Source: Artemia franciscana (lineage: Eukaryota; Arthropoda; Branchiopoda; Anostraca; Artemiidae). From it: a stretch of 64,000 nucleotides of DNA. Made by a program: the position numbers and the translations under genes. Within the stretch, counting starts at the first letter, position 1; each line of letters begins with the position of its first letter. Under the pieces are notes generated by a model, which ran no database searches, was not told where the DNA came from, and was given only the letters and a program-made list of their open reading frames with translations. Location of the stretch: contig NC_088868.1 of the NCBI RefSeq assembly GCF_032884065.1, positions 2,661,043 to 2,725,042 on the forward strand, written 5' to 3'. This document shows, piece by piece, positions 36,099-47,400 of the stretch.

Positions 36099-38275
36099 TC
36101 AAACAGTTCTGGTAACGAACTACAAGGAGCGACCTGGCTCAATTGTAACAAAAACTCTAAAAAAACAGAATTTTGATACCAATAGATATATAAAAAGAAT
36201 TGGATTTTTATATTGATTTCAAACATATAAGTTTAATTAAGTTTAGTCTTACTTATCAGAGTTTATGAGCCTGAGGAAAATTTGTTTTATTTTTGAAAAA
36301 GGGAGAAACACCCCATCTAAGTCTGAGAATCGTAGTGAAAACCACATGATCAGATCCAACGTATCAGACAACCCTCATTGTAGAGGTTTCAAGCTTTTAT
36401 ATGCAGAAATGTGGATTTTTTTTTATTTTTGGCCAGAAGAGAGATCATGGATGCGTGTTTATTTGTTTTTTGTCCCCAGTGGTAATCGTAACGACCCAGT
36501 GGTCCTAGAATATCATGAGAGGACTCATTGTAACGAAAATTAAAAGTTTCAGTGCATTTTTTAGGTGACTAAAAAGATTGGAGGGCAACTAGACCCCCTC
36601 CCACGTTAAGTTTTTGTTCGCCATTTTGTTCATCATAGTTGAAAGGCCCAATAACTATGCCTTTGGATATAACATGAACCTCCTCCCTCACAGTCTCAGG
36701 GGAAAGGTCTGTAAGTTATATAAATTGCAACTATATATGCGTCCTCATATTTTATTCGATAAAAAATCCATTTTTTAATGAATGTCTTTTCTATTGCAGG
36801 ACGTGAAAGATGAACCTTTGGATGAGCATTTGCACCTATAGTTGCCCCAAAAATGTCTTGGATAAATCAGCAGAAGATATTCTCCCCGGAAACTTATTTT
36901 GCAACAAAATTATAATAGTGTACAGATTCCTTTTCGAAAACGTTTCCATTGTCGCAACTTTCCACCTAAATCAACAATTGTTAGCTGGGTTACGAAGTTT
37001 AGAGAGCGTGGGACTGTAGTAGACTTATGTTTTAAAGCCACAGGGGGAACTTATTCAGGCAGGAAAAAGAGGAAAACATTGCTGCAGTGAGGGACTCAGT
37101 TGGACGCAGCCCTGCGAAATCAGTGCGTAACCGCAGCCAAGAACTCGGAATGACAAGGGAGGGCAAGGACATGCAAGGACTGCAAGGACAGAAGAAAACA
37201 TTGCTGCAGTAAGGGACTCAGTAGGACACAGCCCTAAAAAATTAGTGCGTAGACACAGCCAAGAACTCGGAATGACAAGGGAGCCACTATGGCGTGTTCT
37301 TACACGCCATAGTGGCGTGTTCTTACACGCCATAGTGGCGTGTAACAGTAAGGGATAGTGTAGTCCCTCACTGCAGCAATATTTTCTTCTGTCCTTGCAC
37401 TCTCTTTCCTGTCTGAATAAATTCTCCATGTGGCTTTAAAACATAAATCCACTACAGTCCCATACTCTCTGAACTCCGTAACTCAACTAACAATCGGTGA
37501 TTTTGGTTGAGTTGCGACCATGGAAACGTTTTCGAAACTGAATCTGTACACTCTGGTATGATTTTGTCGCAAAATAAGACTCCAGGGAGAATATCTTCTG
37601 CTGATTGGTCCAAGAAACTTTTGGGGCAACTATAGCTGCAAATTATCATCCATAGATTCACCTTTCACGTCCTGCAACAAAAAGAACATTCGTTAAAAAA
37701 TGGATTTCTTATAGAATAAAATATGGATATGCGTCTTTTTGGGTCACCCCATTACGTATACGTATAGTATTTGTTATTGGGAAACATGCATACATTTATG
37801 GTGGGAAGACGAAGTTCACGGAGAAACTTTGGGAAGGGAGGTTTCCAGGGGGTGAATTTTTCAGAGGAAATTATGCACTGGGGAAATTTGCCAGAATTCC
37901 TAGACAAAATTATTTTCATATTTCTTGCTTCTTTTTTTCCGTCTCAATTTTACACGTGGAGTTGTTCAGGGCAGTTGACTCGGGTAAATTTTTACCAGAA
38001 TTGCATTGTCTTGAGGATATCCGTGGGGAGGGTATTTTTTCGTGGAGGTGGGGCCAGATTTCCTGGGACTATTTAAAAAACGATCGGAAATTAATTAAAA
38101 AAATAGAACATGAAGCTTCTTTAAAAGTACAAAAAAACTTTAGCGTAAAGTGTGAGGTGTTGAGGAGGAGGCAAAGCCGTCTCTATACGCAATAATTTTC
38201 TTCGTTTTAAGTCTTTATGCGGCTTGCTTTTTTAAGTTGCTAGTTAGAAAAAACTTGCTTTTTAAAATTAATAAT
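36099..38275 (+). mobile_element. Family A repeat, copy 2 (interrupted by a foldback element)
   Basis: Starts TCAAACAGTTCTGGTAACGAAC and follows the family body (GGAGCGACCTGGCTC, AGATCATGGATGCGTGTTTA, GATTGGAGGGCAACTAG). It is broken at 36743/37736 by a 983-bp insertion with a 9-bp target duplication, and continues to the AAACTTTAGCGTAAAG arm near 38140. Only one arm of the distal hairpin is present. It is one of the more diverged copies. Confidence 0.8.
36744..37726. mobile_element. Foldback transposon with 9-bp target duplication and duplicated HTH-coding arms
   Basis: The direct repeat ATATGCGTC stands at 36735-36743 and 37727-37735. Arms of about 350 bp (36744-37092 and 37375-37726) are inverted, about 85% identical, and start C(T)CATATTTTATTC. 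Each arm carries an intron-like acceptor (TTCTATTGCAG / TTTTGTTGCAG) and coding-like sequence: QQNYNSVQIPFRKRF and STIVSWVTKFRERGTVVD, then after a frame change EENIAAVRDSVGRSPAK and RNRSQELGMTRE. The order 'F...P...TIxxWVxKFxExGxV...EENIAAVRxSVxxSP...SxELGM' is that of the DUF4817-type helix-turn-helix found in arthropod transposon-related proteins. The centre (37093-37374) holds a second partial copy of this HTH segment and a palindrome of GGCGTGTTCTTACACGCC units (37287-37345). A 9-bp duplication suggests the Mutator-like superfamily (inference). Confidence 0.8.
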
Positions 38276-38538
38276 CCGGAAGTGGTTGCCTGGTTTAGCC
38301 TCTTTTTTGTATGTGAATGTGTAAACCTTTTGCGCTTCTTTTGTAATTAGCCTGTAAGTATTTTCTTTTTTGTGGGAACTAGTCCAAAGATTTATCAAAA
38401 CGTTTTTGTAATTTTTATGAAACGATTTCGTTTTGGCTTTTCTAGAAAAAAGAAATGTATTGTGGAGATTTTTCCATCATTGGTAAAAAAAAAGTACTTG
38501 AGTTGATATTTCAAGACAGTGTTTAGATCCATTACGGT

Positions 38539-41504
38539 ATTAAATAAAAAAAACAAGTTTTTTTAACTGAAAGTAAGGAGCGACATTAAAACTTAAAACG
38601 AACAGAAATTACTTCGTATATGAAAGAGGCTGCTTCCTCATCAACGCCCCGCTCTATACGCTAAAGTTTGACTCTGTCTATCAATTCTTCTTTTTAAAAC
38701 AGCAAAAAACTTTAGCGTAAAGAGCGGGGCGTTGATGAGGAAGCAGCCTCTTTCATATACGAAGTAATTTCTGTTCGTTTTAAGTTTTAATGTCGCTCCT
38801 TACTTTCAGTTAAAAAAACTTGTTTTTTTTATTTAATTTCGAAACGTTTTTGAATTAATACATATTTTGATTTTGGCTCTCCGCAGAGGAATAATTAAAA
38901 CAAAATTTGCATTTTTTTTTTTTTTTTTTGGCTAAATGGCTTTCTCATAATTTTGATCGAATGATTTTGAGAAAAAAGAGCGGGGGAGGAGGCCTAGTTA
39001 CTAAGATGTAACTGAACACAAATATTCCAACAAATGTAACAAAACACAGATGTTTTGTGGGTTACACACTGATGGTTTTGTAACACTGAGTTTTCAACAA
39101 AACAAGAGTAGTTACATACAAAGAATATTTACATAAAACACTAGTCTCCAAATGCTAATCAGCAGGACAATTATCTAAAAGGATGGAAACCAATTCACAG
39201 TAAAATAACATAGGTGAACCAAATAATTTATTATTGCAAGTAAGATTGCTGCTGTCTTCAAAAAACAATGCTCCTCTAACAATGCTCCTCTATCGCCATC
39301 TATATTAGAATTGATATATAACCGTACCTTACGAATTAATTTACGTCACGAACTGCTATGTTCGTGCATTTTCATTACTCATATGAAAGTGTTTGCCCCC
39401 TCGTTTATATCTCACTCTTTACATTAAATCTGAAAAATTTGTCCCAAATCCTTAAGAATCACCCCAGAATCACAAAGGCAGTAGATTAAATAGTTGAAAT
39501 TATATTAATAATACTTGTGCGTAAAGACCGAGGTATTTAAAAGGAAATAATCCCCTTATAAACGTAATAATTTCTGTTCGTTTTGAGTTTTAATCCATTC
39601 GTTTTTGATGCTGATCCTTACTTTCAGTTGAAAAAAACTTTTTTTTTTTATTTAGTCATTGTTTGTTTTATAAATAATACAGGAAAATCCTGCGCCCCCT
39701 TCATAGAATTTCTCTTTCCCATGAAAAATACTTCCAAGGAAAGATCCTTCCACGTAGCTCCCACACATCAAACCCCCAACCAAAAATATCCCCCTGAAAA
39801 TACTGTACACTTTTCAATAACCATTACTGTATGTAAACACTGGTCAAAGTTTTGAACTTGCAGCCCCTCCCAGGAGATTGCGGGGGAGTACGTCGTTCAG
39901 AAAGACATAATTATTATCTTTTTTGATTATGCTGAACAAAATGGCTATCTAAAAAATTTTGATATTTTGACTTTGGGATAAATATGAGCGTTGGAGGAAG
40001 CCTAGGTGCCCTCCAATTTTTTTGGTCACTTAAAAAGGACACTAGGTTAGGTTAGAACTTTAAGATTCAGTTAGAATGAGCTCTCTCGCAACGTTCTAGG
40101 ACAGCTGGGTCGATACAATCACCCTTGGGGAAAAAAAACAAACAAATAAACAAGCACCTGTGATCGGTCTTCTGGCAAAAAGATACGAATTTCCACATTT
40201 TTGTAGATAGGAGCTTGAAACTTCTACGTTAGGATTCTCTGATACACTGAATCTGATGGTATGATTTTCGCAATAGCTTTTAATTGTTTTAAAAAGTAGA
40301 ATTGTGGCAAAGGGTCAAACTTTAGCGTAAAGAGCGAGGGATTGCGGAGGGGACAACCCATTTCATATACGGAGTAATTTCTGTTCTTCTTAAGTTTTAA
40401 TGTCGCTCCTTAGTTTCAGCTAAAAAAATTAGTTTTTTTTTATTTAATTTCTGAACGTTTTTGAATTAATTCATGTTTGGTTTTGGCTCTCCGCACATAA
40501 ATTATTAAAATGAAATTTGTATATTAATTCTTTTTTGGCTAAATGGCTTTCTCTTAGTTTTGATCAGACGATTATAAGAAATAAGGGGCGGAGAAGGAGG
40601 CCTAGTTGCCCTCCAATTTTTCGGTTACTTAAAAAGGTAACTAGAACTTTTAACTTTTAACGAACGTTTCTATTAGTAAAAAATATACGTAACTTAAGAA
40701 TTAACTTACGTAACAAACTTTCATAATCTTATATTTTTATTATGTATACGAGGAGGTTTGTACCCTCGTTAATACCTCGCTCTTTACAATAAATCGTAAG
40801 TTTTTTCCCAATTCTTTAAGAATGACCCCTGAATCAGAAAGGCCGTAGAATAAATAGTTGAAATTACTAAAAATACTTTGGCATAAAGAGCGAGGTATTT
40901 ATCTCCTCCTAAATGCCTCGCTCTTTATGCTAAAGTATTTTTAGAACCCCTCATATGCGTAATAATCTCTGTTCGTTTTGAGTTTCAATGCTACTCCTTC
41001 CTTTCATTTGAAAAAACGTTTTCATGTTTGTTTTTCATTGTTTTCTTATAGTAATGCTAGAGAATCCTGCGCCTTTGTCATTTAATTTTTCTTCCCCCAT
41101 GACAGATTCCTCCAAGGAAAGATCCTCCAAAATAGCCCCCTCTCCTCAGCCCCACCCCTAAACAAAATAAAATCCCCCCGAAAACGTCTGTACACTTCCC
41201 AATAACCATTACTATATGTAAACACTGGTCAAAGTTTGTAACTTGTAGCCCCTCCCCCAGCGATTGTTGGGGAGTAAGTCATCCCCAAAGACATAGTTAT
41301 TAAGGTTTTCGACTATGCTGAACAAAATGGCTATCTCAAAATTTTGATCCGTTGACTTTGGGAAACAAATGAGCGTGGGAGGGGGCCTAGATGCCCTCCA
41401 ATTTTTTTGGTCACTTAAAAAGGGCACTAGAACTTTTCATTTCCGTTAAAATGAGCCCTCTTGCGAGATACTAGGACCATTTGGTCGATACGATGACCCC
41501 TGGG

Positions 41505-41552
<48 letters not shown>

Positions 41553-41913
41553 AACACGCACCCGTGATTTGTCTTCTGGCAAAAAATGCAAAATTCCACA
41601 TTTTTGTAGATAGGAGCTTGAAACTTCTACAGTAGGGTTCTCTGATACGCTGAATCTGATGGTGTCATTTTCGTTAAGATCCGACGACTTTTAGGGGGTG
41701 TTTCCCCCTATTTTCCTAAATAAGGCAAATATTCCCAGGCTCGTAACTTTTGATGGGTAAGACTAAACTTGATGAAACTTATATATTTAAAATCAGCATT
41801 AAAATGCGATTCTTTTGATGTAGCTATTGATATCAAAATTCAATTTTTTAGAGTTTTGGTTACTATTGAGCCGGATCGCTCCTTACTACAGTTCGTTACC
41901 ACGAACTGTTTGA
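38539..41913 (-). mobile_element. Family A repeat, copy 3: three partial units in a row
   Basis: Unit c (38539-38996) holds a near-perfect hairpin: arms 38539-38669 and 38707-38837, 131 bp each with about one mismatch, loop 37 nt. Unit b (about 38997-40290) lacks the palindromic end; its first 330 bp match the distal end of copy 6 in inverse orientation. Unit a (about 40300-41913) runs from a single hairpin arm to the terminal CAGTTCGTTACCACGAACTG and TTTGA. An A-tract of about 48 bp lies at 41503-41550, and a small palindrome (AAGAGCGAGG...CCTCGCTCTT) at 40880-40940. Non-coding throughout. Confidence 0.8.
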
Positions 41914-42029
41914 TTAAAGTTTTCGACTCGTCTAGTAGATCTTTAAAAAAAAAAAAACAAGCATTTTTGTTTGGCCAAATTTTTGGTTCCATAAGATGTG
42001 GAAATGTTGCGAATAACTATAAAAATTTA

Positions 42030-42540
42030 AATTATTCATGGCTGGTGCCATGACTACGGTTGTTTAGGAGACTTACTCAGGGAATGATCACTATCTATAA
42101 GGACTTTGTATTCACACTCATTTGGTACAGACTTGTAGGTACACTCGTAGGTGCAACTTTTTTTTTGTAAGAGGATTGTCAAGGGGGGAATGATGGTTGA
42201 AGTACCAAGGACAATAAAAATGAAATCTGGCTGTTTGGAATGATCAAGTCGAAATATTGGAAATACTGGAATGCTGTGGAAATGCTCGCTTCATTGGAAA
42301 ATCTTTTATCGATGTCTTGTGCCATTACTTGCGGTGTTATGAAGCCTTACTGTGGACATGGCTAATGTCTATAAGAACTTTGTATTTACACTCGTTAGGC
42401 ACAGATATACAACTCAGTTATTAGTGCAACTCTTGTTTTCGGTAAGGGGTTTTGTCAAGGAGACATAATCGTTGAAGTATCAAGGATAGTGAAAATGAAA
42501 TCTCATTGTTTGAAATCGTTATCTTCTCTCTTTTAGAGTT
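42030..42540. repeat. Direct duplication with period about 273 bp
   Basis: (A/G)ACTTTGTATT(C/T)ACACTCRTT recurs at 42102 and 42376, with matching flanks (TGCCATGACT/TGCCATTACT upstream, GTTGAAGTA(C/T)CAAGGA downstream). Confidence 0.7.
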
Positions 42541-43343
42541 AACAGATGGCTAATATTTGAATCTTTACCAGCAAAAAGTTTTATTGAACTTAACTAACTA
42601 CTCTTTTATATTTTATGGTTCAAATGCGATTTTGTTTTGAAAAGTTCATAATCTTGAAATAAGCAAAGTAAAACCTTAGAAAATTAATATTTCTGGTATG
42701 GAAGATGTTTGTAAAAGAGAATATGTAAAAGAAGATATATGTGTAAAAGAAAGCGTTAATGATACAAATGTTATATTTTATGTCCTTGGCAAAAAAAGCT
42801 CAGTTTTTGCCTGGAAAGAAGGACTTTTTTTTTGCATTATAATATTTCATAAAATTTGTATATCTTCCAGAATGGTAGTACATCCAATAAAGCTTCGAGA
42901 CCCACCATAAAAAAGGACAGTGAAGCCTGCCAAATATTATATTATAAATTAATCTAAAAAACATTAGAGATTTCAAAAATATGCGGACAGGACCCCTCCC
43001 CCTTCCCTTTGGCTGTATGTCTGCTTAGAACACTAATAGAAGCAATTATGGCTTTAATTTTTTCGTCCATTGGCGCCATACACCTCTTCAGGTAAAAAAA
43101 TTCTACAAAATATGTAAAGAAAGTTAAAATTTTCCGAAAATGCACAACAATAAAAAGAATAAGAAAAAAAAAGTAAGAATATTCCCGATCAACCTTCAAA
43201 AAAGAATATGTTATATCCCCCTTTTTTGTGTGGATCGTTGTTTTTGTGTAGAAAACTAATTCTAAGGTTAGAATAAGTGAATTTAGGTGTATCTATTTAT
43301 GGCCTTCAAATACCATAACATTGATTTACCTGTACAATTCCAG
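42541..43343. other. Upstream intron or flank of the receptor exon
   Basis: AT-rich; ends in the polypyrimidine-AG acceptor of the exon at 43344. I searched it for a signal-peptide exon in phase 1 and did not find a convincing one. Confidence 0.5.
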
Positions 43344-43570
43344 ATTCTATAGAAAGCGAAAAAGGTGAAAGTATCTGGGGAATAATTGGTAGACGTAAGG
43401 TAACACCCATTAAAGAAGAAGAAGAAGATGATGAGTATGATGATTATGATGAAGACTATCATCGTGCAAGTAGATTGCCAACACGATTGTCAGATATGCC
43501 AAAGTTCAATTGCTATTCTTGTAACCCACCCGATTGTGAGGATCTCACTGAATGCCAAGGAGCATATAAA
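43344..43570 (+). CDS. TGF-beta/BMP type I receptor exon: acidic N-terminal extension and start of ligand-binding domain
   Basis: Follows acceptor CAATTCCAG, enters in phase 1 (two bases, then 75 codons) and leaves in phase 0 at AAA|GTAAGC. It reads SIESEKGESIWGIIGRRKV, then a run of Glu/Asp/Tyr (KEEEEDDEYDDYDEDY, 43412-43459), then LPTRLSDMPKFNCYSCNPPD and CEDLTECQGAYK. The four cysteines are the first of the ten-cysteine activin-receptor ectodomain, which binds BMP/activin ligands outside the cell. There is no signal peptide in the exon, so at least one 5' exon is missing. The acidic tyrosine-rich stretch before the domain is unusual for the human type I receptors I know. Confidence 0.9.
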
Positions 43571-44084
43571 GTAAGCAGATAATTTGTTATAAGTGAGTCA
43601 TGAAGGCTCGGTTTCTTTTTAAAAATTTACGATTGGAGTATATAAGGGGCTTCATATTTCAAGGAATCAATTACAAGCATATCCAGATTCTAGTTTTAAA
43701 GGAAACAAAGTAACAATAACAATTCTTTACGGTTTTTGAGGAAAAGAGAAGAAAATGCAAGTTTAACTAACCGTCCTACTCCATAGGAGAATACTCCAAT
43801 AGGAGAATAAAATGAAAGAAATTTAATCGTTTAATTTCCTGATATTTAAAGCCTTAAATCTGTGTTTCAAGCATCGGACTTTGATATTTCGGTAGAAATT
43901 CTAAGAAATTAACTTTCTATTCCGAAGTAGTAGTTTTCCCTGAATATATGTAAAATGATACAATCTAATTTTTTTTACGAGGAGAGGGAAGGGAAGTTTT
44001 GAGTACTTTTTTTTGGAATCTAATTTAGATTTTTTTTTTGTAAAACTGTGGGTTTCTCAAATTCATGGTTATGTGTAGGTATAT

Positions 44085-44520
44085 AGAAGTCGCTGATGGC
44101 AGGGGTCAGGTTCTGAAGCGCTGGCCCTCTGAAAAACGGAGTACGATTTACTAGAAGTTTTCCAGAGAAATTTCCTACGGATTGTTTTGGGTACCCAACT
44201 GACTGACCTTATCTTAAACAGTAAGCTGTAAAAAAATGCGGTTTAATCTCGCTTTCTATGGCTATAAATGGAATTAAGATTGAGATGGTTAAGGACACGT
44301 TCTGTGGATGAAGCAGGACATGTTGCCAAGATTGTCCTTATTAGTCAACGATCAGGGTCAAACGATAAAAAGGTCCTTACCGAGTGAAGTGGGAGAATTT
44401 TGTAAGGAAGGATTAAAGGGAATGGGAACATACTGGGAGGGTATAAAGAAGGAGGCTTTGGATAGATTGGGATGGAGGAGGAGTCTGCGTATCTATGATG
44501 GCCTCATATGACTTAGTGAT
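44085..44520 (+). pseudogene. Decayed non-LTR retrotransposon C-terminus (arthropod endonuclease-RT type)
   Basis: Lies in the intron between the receptor exons at 43344 and 45273. Frames give FQRNFLRIVLG and TQLTDLILNSKL, then the open segment 44308-44511, whose end reads EGLKGMGTYWEGIKKEALDR and LGWRRSLRIYDGL. The chain 'VLGTxLTDxIxN...L...MGTxWEGxKxEALxRLGWRRSVR' is the familiar C-terminus of the reverse transcriptases annotated as endonuclease-reverse transcriptase (RTE/craft-like) in arthropod genomes. It is 5' truncated with several frame breaks. Confidence 0.7.
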
Positions 44521-45272
44521 GCAGTGAGTTGGTATTAGTAGCAGTATATAGAAGTTGGTACTAGGCACGGATGTAGAAAATTATCTTGCCAAATTTGTTA
44601 TGTGAATACTGTTTTCTTTATAAAGAGGGGTTAAATATGTTTAGAATAATGTGGAATCTTAAACACACGTTTTGATCTTGTTTTCTCGTTGTACTCCTTT
44701 GTCAATGCGAATGATAATTAACTAGTTAGAATATAGTTTTGACTAGCTCCCCTTCTTGTCTCTCGGCTTTGTGAGCTAGCTGTATTTTTAAGGCCTTCAT
44801 GTCGTGTGAAGTCTATCTGAGCGTGGCTTAAAGCTGGCTGAGGAGATTCAGGTCCTGTTGAGGAGGGGCGTGACTTTTGTCCCTTTTTCGACGGAGCCAG
44901 GTCCAAGGTTATTTTCCTTTTGGCGGAGGAGAAGAGCCGCCCAGATTTTCTGGGTGAAAGGGTTTGAAAAGCCTGTATTTTTTGTCCGAACTTTACAAAA
45001 ATGTGGAATTTCATGTGTATTTGGTCTTTTGATGTTTTCTGAGTTGGCTAGATGGATGGTACCGTACTTCATCCTTCGGTTTTTAGTCATTTGTTTTGCT
45101 ATCTAAGCTCAATAGTGAAAAACTTACTAATTCATGGAGTTGGGGTCTTTTTAAGGTTTATGAGACGCCCCCAATCCTTAATAAGAATGCCTTGAATATT
45201 TGCTTCTGTTGTTTTTAAGCCTTCCCTGGGGGTTGCCCTATGTGCACTGATGATTATTTCGTTTTGTTCTAG

Positions 45273-45489
45273 TGTTGGAAGTCAAGAGTACGAGAAGTAT
45301 CTGGAGATGAGCAGGTCGCCCGAGGTTGCACAACCAATGCTGATCAAGTTGCTTTTTATTGCGCTCCTGGAGAGACTGAAAGTGCTCAAGCTTTTCAGAA
45401 AGAAGGAGCTCTGTATAAGATTGAGTGCTGCAGTGAAGAATTTTGCAATAACGGAACTTTTCCTGAATTGCCTGTTGCAACGTTTATAG
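45273..45489 (+). CDS. TGF-beta/BMP type I receptor exon: rest of the ligand-binding domain
   Basis: Acceptor TTGTTCTAG, phase 0 entry, 72 codons plus one base, donor ATAG|GTGAAG. It reads CWKSRVREVSGDEQVARGC, then YCAPGETESAQAF and YKIECCSEEFCNNGTFPELP. The CC-x4-CN box near the end is the signature of TGF-beta receptor ectodomains, and together with the previous exon the domain has ten cysteines, as expected. The NGT sequon is a possible N-glycosylation site. The domain folds as a three-finger toxin-like fold outside the cell; the residues just after it lead to the membrane segment encoded at 51591. Confidence 0.93.
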
Positions 45490-46089
45490 GTGAAGTTTTT
45501 CAAAATTTTTTATGGTGATAAATGCTCTAACATCATGTAACTTATCTATTGACCATCGTAGCTCATTGGTCAGGTCTTCCTTCGAGCTTTTAAGAAAATG
45601 CTGGCTTGATTGCAAAGGACGGCGAAATTTTTTGTGAAAAGATTTTTATTTCTTGTGATAATGAACATTCTAATTATTTAAATCTAATATTAAAATATTC
45701 AATCAAAAATGATAAGAGATTAGAACTACCTGGAATGACACATAATATAAAGCATGTAGATACAATTGTAGAAATTTCCAATAAATTTGACAAAGATCCA
45801 ATCTGAAAGAAAAAAACTTTATATCAAAAATTTGCATAGAGGTTGTTTATGATAATAACTATGAGCTCCGCTTTCTTTCCATAATTTCTACAAAGAAGAA
45901 AATTGACACACAAAAATAATAACTGACTTGAGTAGTTTAGCTGCACCAGACTAGCTGCACCAAGGTAGTCTTGAAGGCTCCTCTGACTATTTAAAATATG
46001 ACGTGGCGAGAGCAAAATACTTTAAGAACAGATGCGTTTGACTTCGCACATCGATTCCGAACGATCTTCCTGAGGACGTTCTCTTTCAA
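45490..46089. other. Intron sequence, no recognised element
   Basis: Start of the intron of about 6.1 kb. A 66-codon plus-strand frame (45606-45806, ...DKRLELPGMTHNIKHVDTI) has an unusually mixed composition but no splice borders that fit the receptor phase, and I do not recognise it. Confidence 0.4.
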
Positions 46090-47400
46090 ACTTCGATCTG
46101 ATGACTGCTTAAAAAAAGATTTAACATACAATTACAACCTCATGATGATGAAATGCGATTTGAAATTATATTCCTGTTCTCTCTAAATTGTTATCTGTTG
46201 ACTCTTTTAAAAGAAAAATTAACATTCATCAACAAATTTGCGATGAAACAATGGAATTTGGAACAATTTTCCTAAAGACTTTCTATCAAAAACTGTAATC
46301 TGTTGAATGCTTCAAAAGAAAATTTAACATTCATTAATAGCTTCGTTATGAAGCAATGGAATTTGGAAGAATTTTCCTAAAAACTTTCTATCTTTCCTAA
46401 TAACTTTCTAAACTTTCCTAATAACTTTCTATCTAAAACTTTAATTTGTTGACAGCTTCAAAAGAAAATTTAACATTCATTAACAACTTCGTTATAAAGC
46501 AATGGAATTTGGAACAATTTTCCTAAAAACTTTCTATCTTTCCTAATAACTTTCTAAACTTTCCTAATAACTTTTTATCTAAAACTTTAATTTGTTGACA
46601 GCTTCAAAAGAAAATTTAACATTCACTAACAACTTCGTTATGAAGCAATGGAATTTGGAACAATTTTCCTAATAACTTTCTATCTTTCCTAATAACTTTC
46701 TAAACTTTCCTAATAACTTTTTATCTAAAACTTTAATTTGTTGACAGCTTCAAAAGAAAATTTAACATTCATTAACAACTTCGTTATGAAGCAATGGAAT
46801 TTGGAACAATTTTCCTAATAACTTTCTATCTTTCCTAATAACTTTCTAAACTTTCCTAATAACTTTTTATCTAAAACTTTAATTTGTTGACAGCTTCAAA
46901 AGAAAATTTAACATTCATTAACAACTTCGTTATGAAGCAATGGAATTTGGAACAATTTTCCTAAAAACTTTCTATCTTTCCTAATAACTTTCTAAACTTT
47001 CCTAATAACTTTCTATCTAAAACTTTAATTTGTTGACAGCTTCAAAAGAAAATTTAACATTCATTAACAACTTCGTTATGAAGCAATGGAATTTGGAACA
47101 ATTTTCCTAAAAACTTTCTATCTTTCCTAATAACTTTCTAAACTTTCCTAATAACTTTCTATCTAAAACTTTAATTTGTTGACAGCTTCAAAAGAAAATT
47201 TAACATTCATTAACAACTTCGTTATGAAGCAATGGAATTTGGAACAATTTTCCTAATAACTTTCTATCTTTCCTAATAAATTTCTAAACTTTCCTAATAA
47301 CTTTATATCTAAAACTTTAATTTGTTGACAGCTTCAAAAGAAAATTTAATATACATTTACAACCTCTTGATGAAGCAAAGTAAAAAACTAGTTTTTTTTA
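46090..47400. repeat. Tandem satellite with 146-bp units and shorter ancestral-type units
   Basis: Landmark GACAGCTTCAAAAGAAAATT recurs at 46451, 46597, 46743, 46889, 47035, 47181 and 47327, exactly 146 bp apart, with about 97-99% identity. Two units to the left (starts about 46096 and 46199) are only about 104-106 bp and clearly diverged. They lack the extra TTTCCTAATAACTTTCTAAAC modules, so the long unit grew by internal duplication of a 20-bp piece. The array lies in the intron between the receptor exons at 45273 and 51591. Confidence 0.95.

Noticed and set aside
37055-37429. 124-codon minus-strand frame in the foldback element
   Set aside because: It spans the element's inverted, partly duplicated centre, and the repeated peptide pieces (NFLGLCPTESL-like) come from the duplicated DNA; the HTH reading is on the opposite strand.
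36735-37735. Treating 36810-37019 and 37452-37661 as two paralogous small genes (both start MNLWM)
   Set aside because: They are the same sequence in the two inverted arms of one transposon, and the HTH-like coding is in a different frame.
41212-41427. A 71-codon frame (starting PFLSDQKNWRASRPPPTL) open in three family A copies (also 57512-57727 and 59620-59838)
   Set aside because: It begins at GTG with no ATG, is broken by stops in copies 2 and 4, and its similarity follows DNA-level repeat identity with no sign of protein-level constraint.
45250-45503. Alternative frames over the receptor exon on both strands
   Set aside because: Only the frame bounded by the acceptor at 45272 and the donor at 45490 gives the ten-cysteine ectodomain; the others are shadows.
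46090-47400. CRISPR-like array (regular spacing of a repeated motif)
   Set aside because: The 146-bp units are contiguous and identical throughout with no variable spacers, so it is a satellite in a eukaryotic intron.
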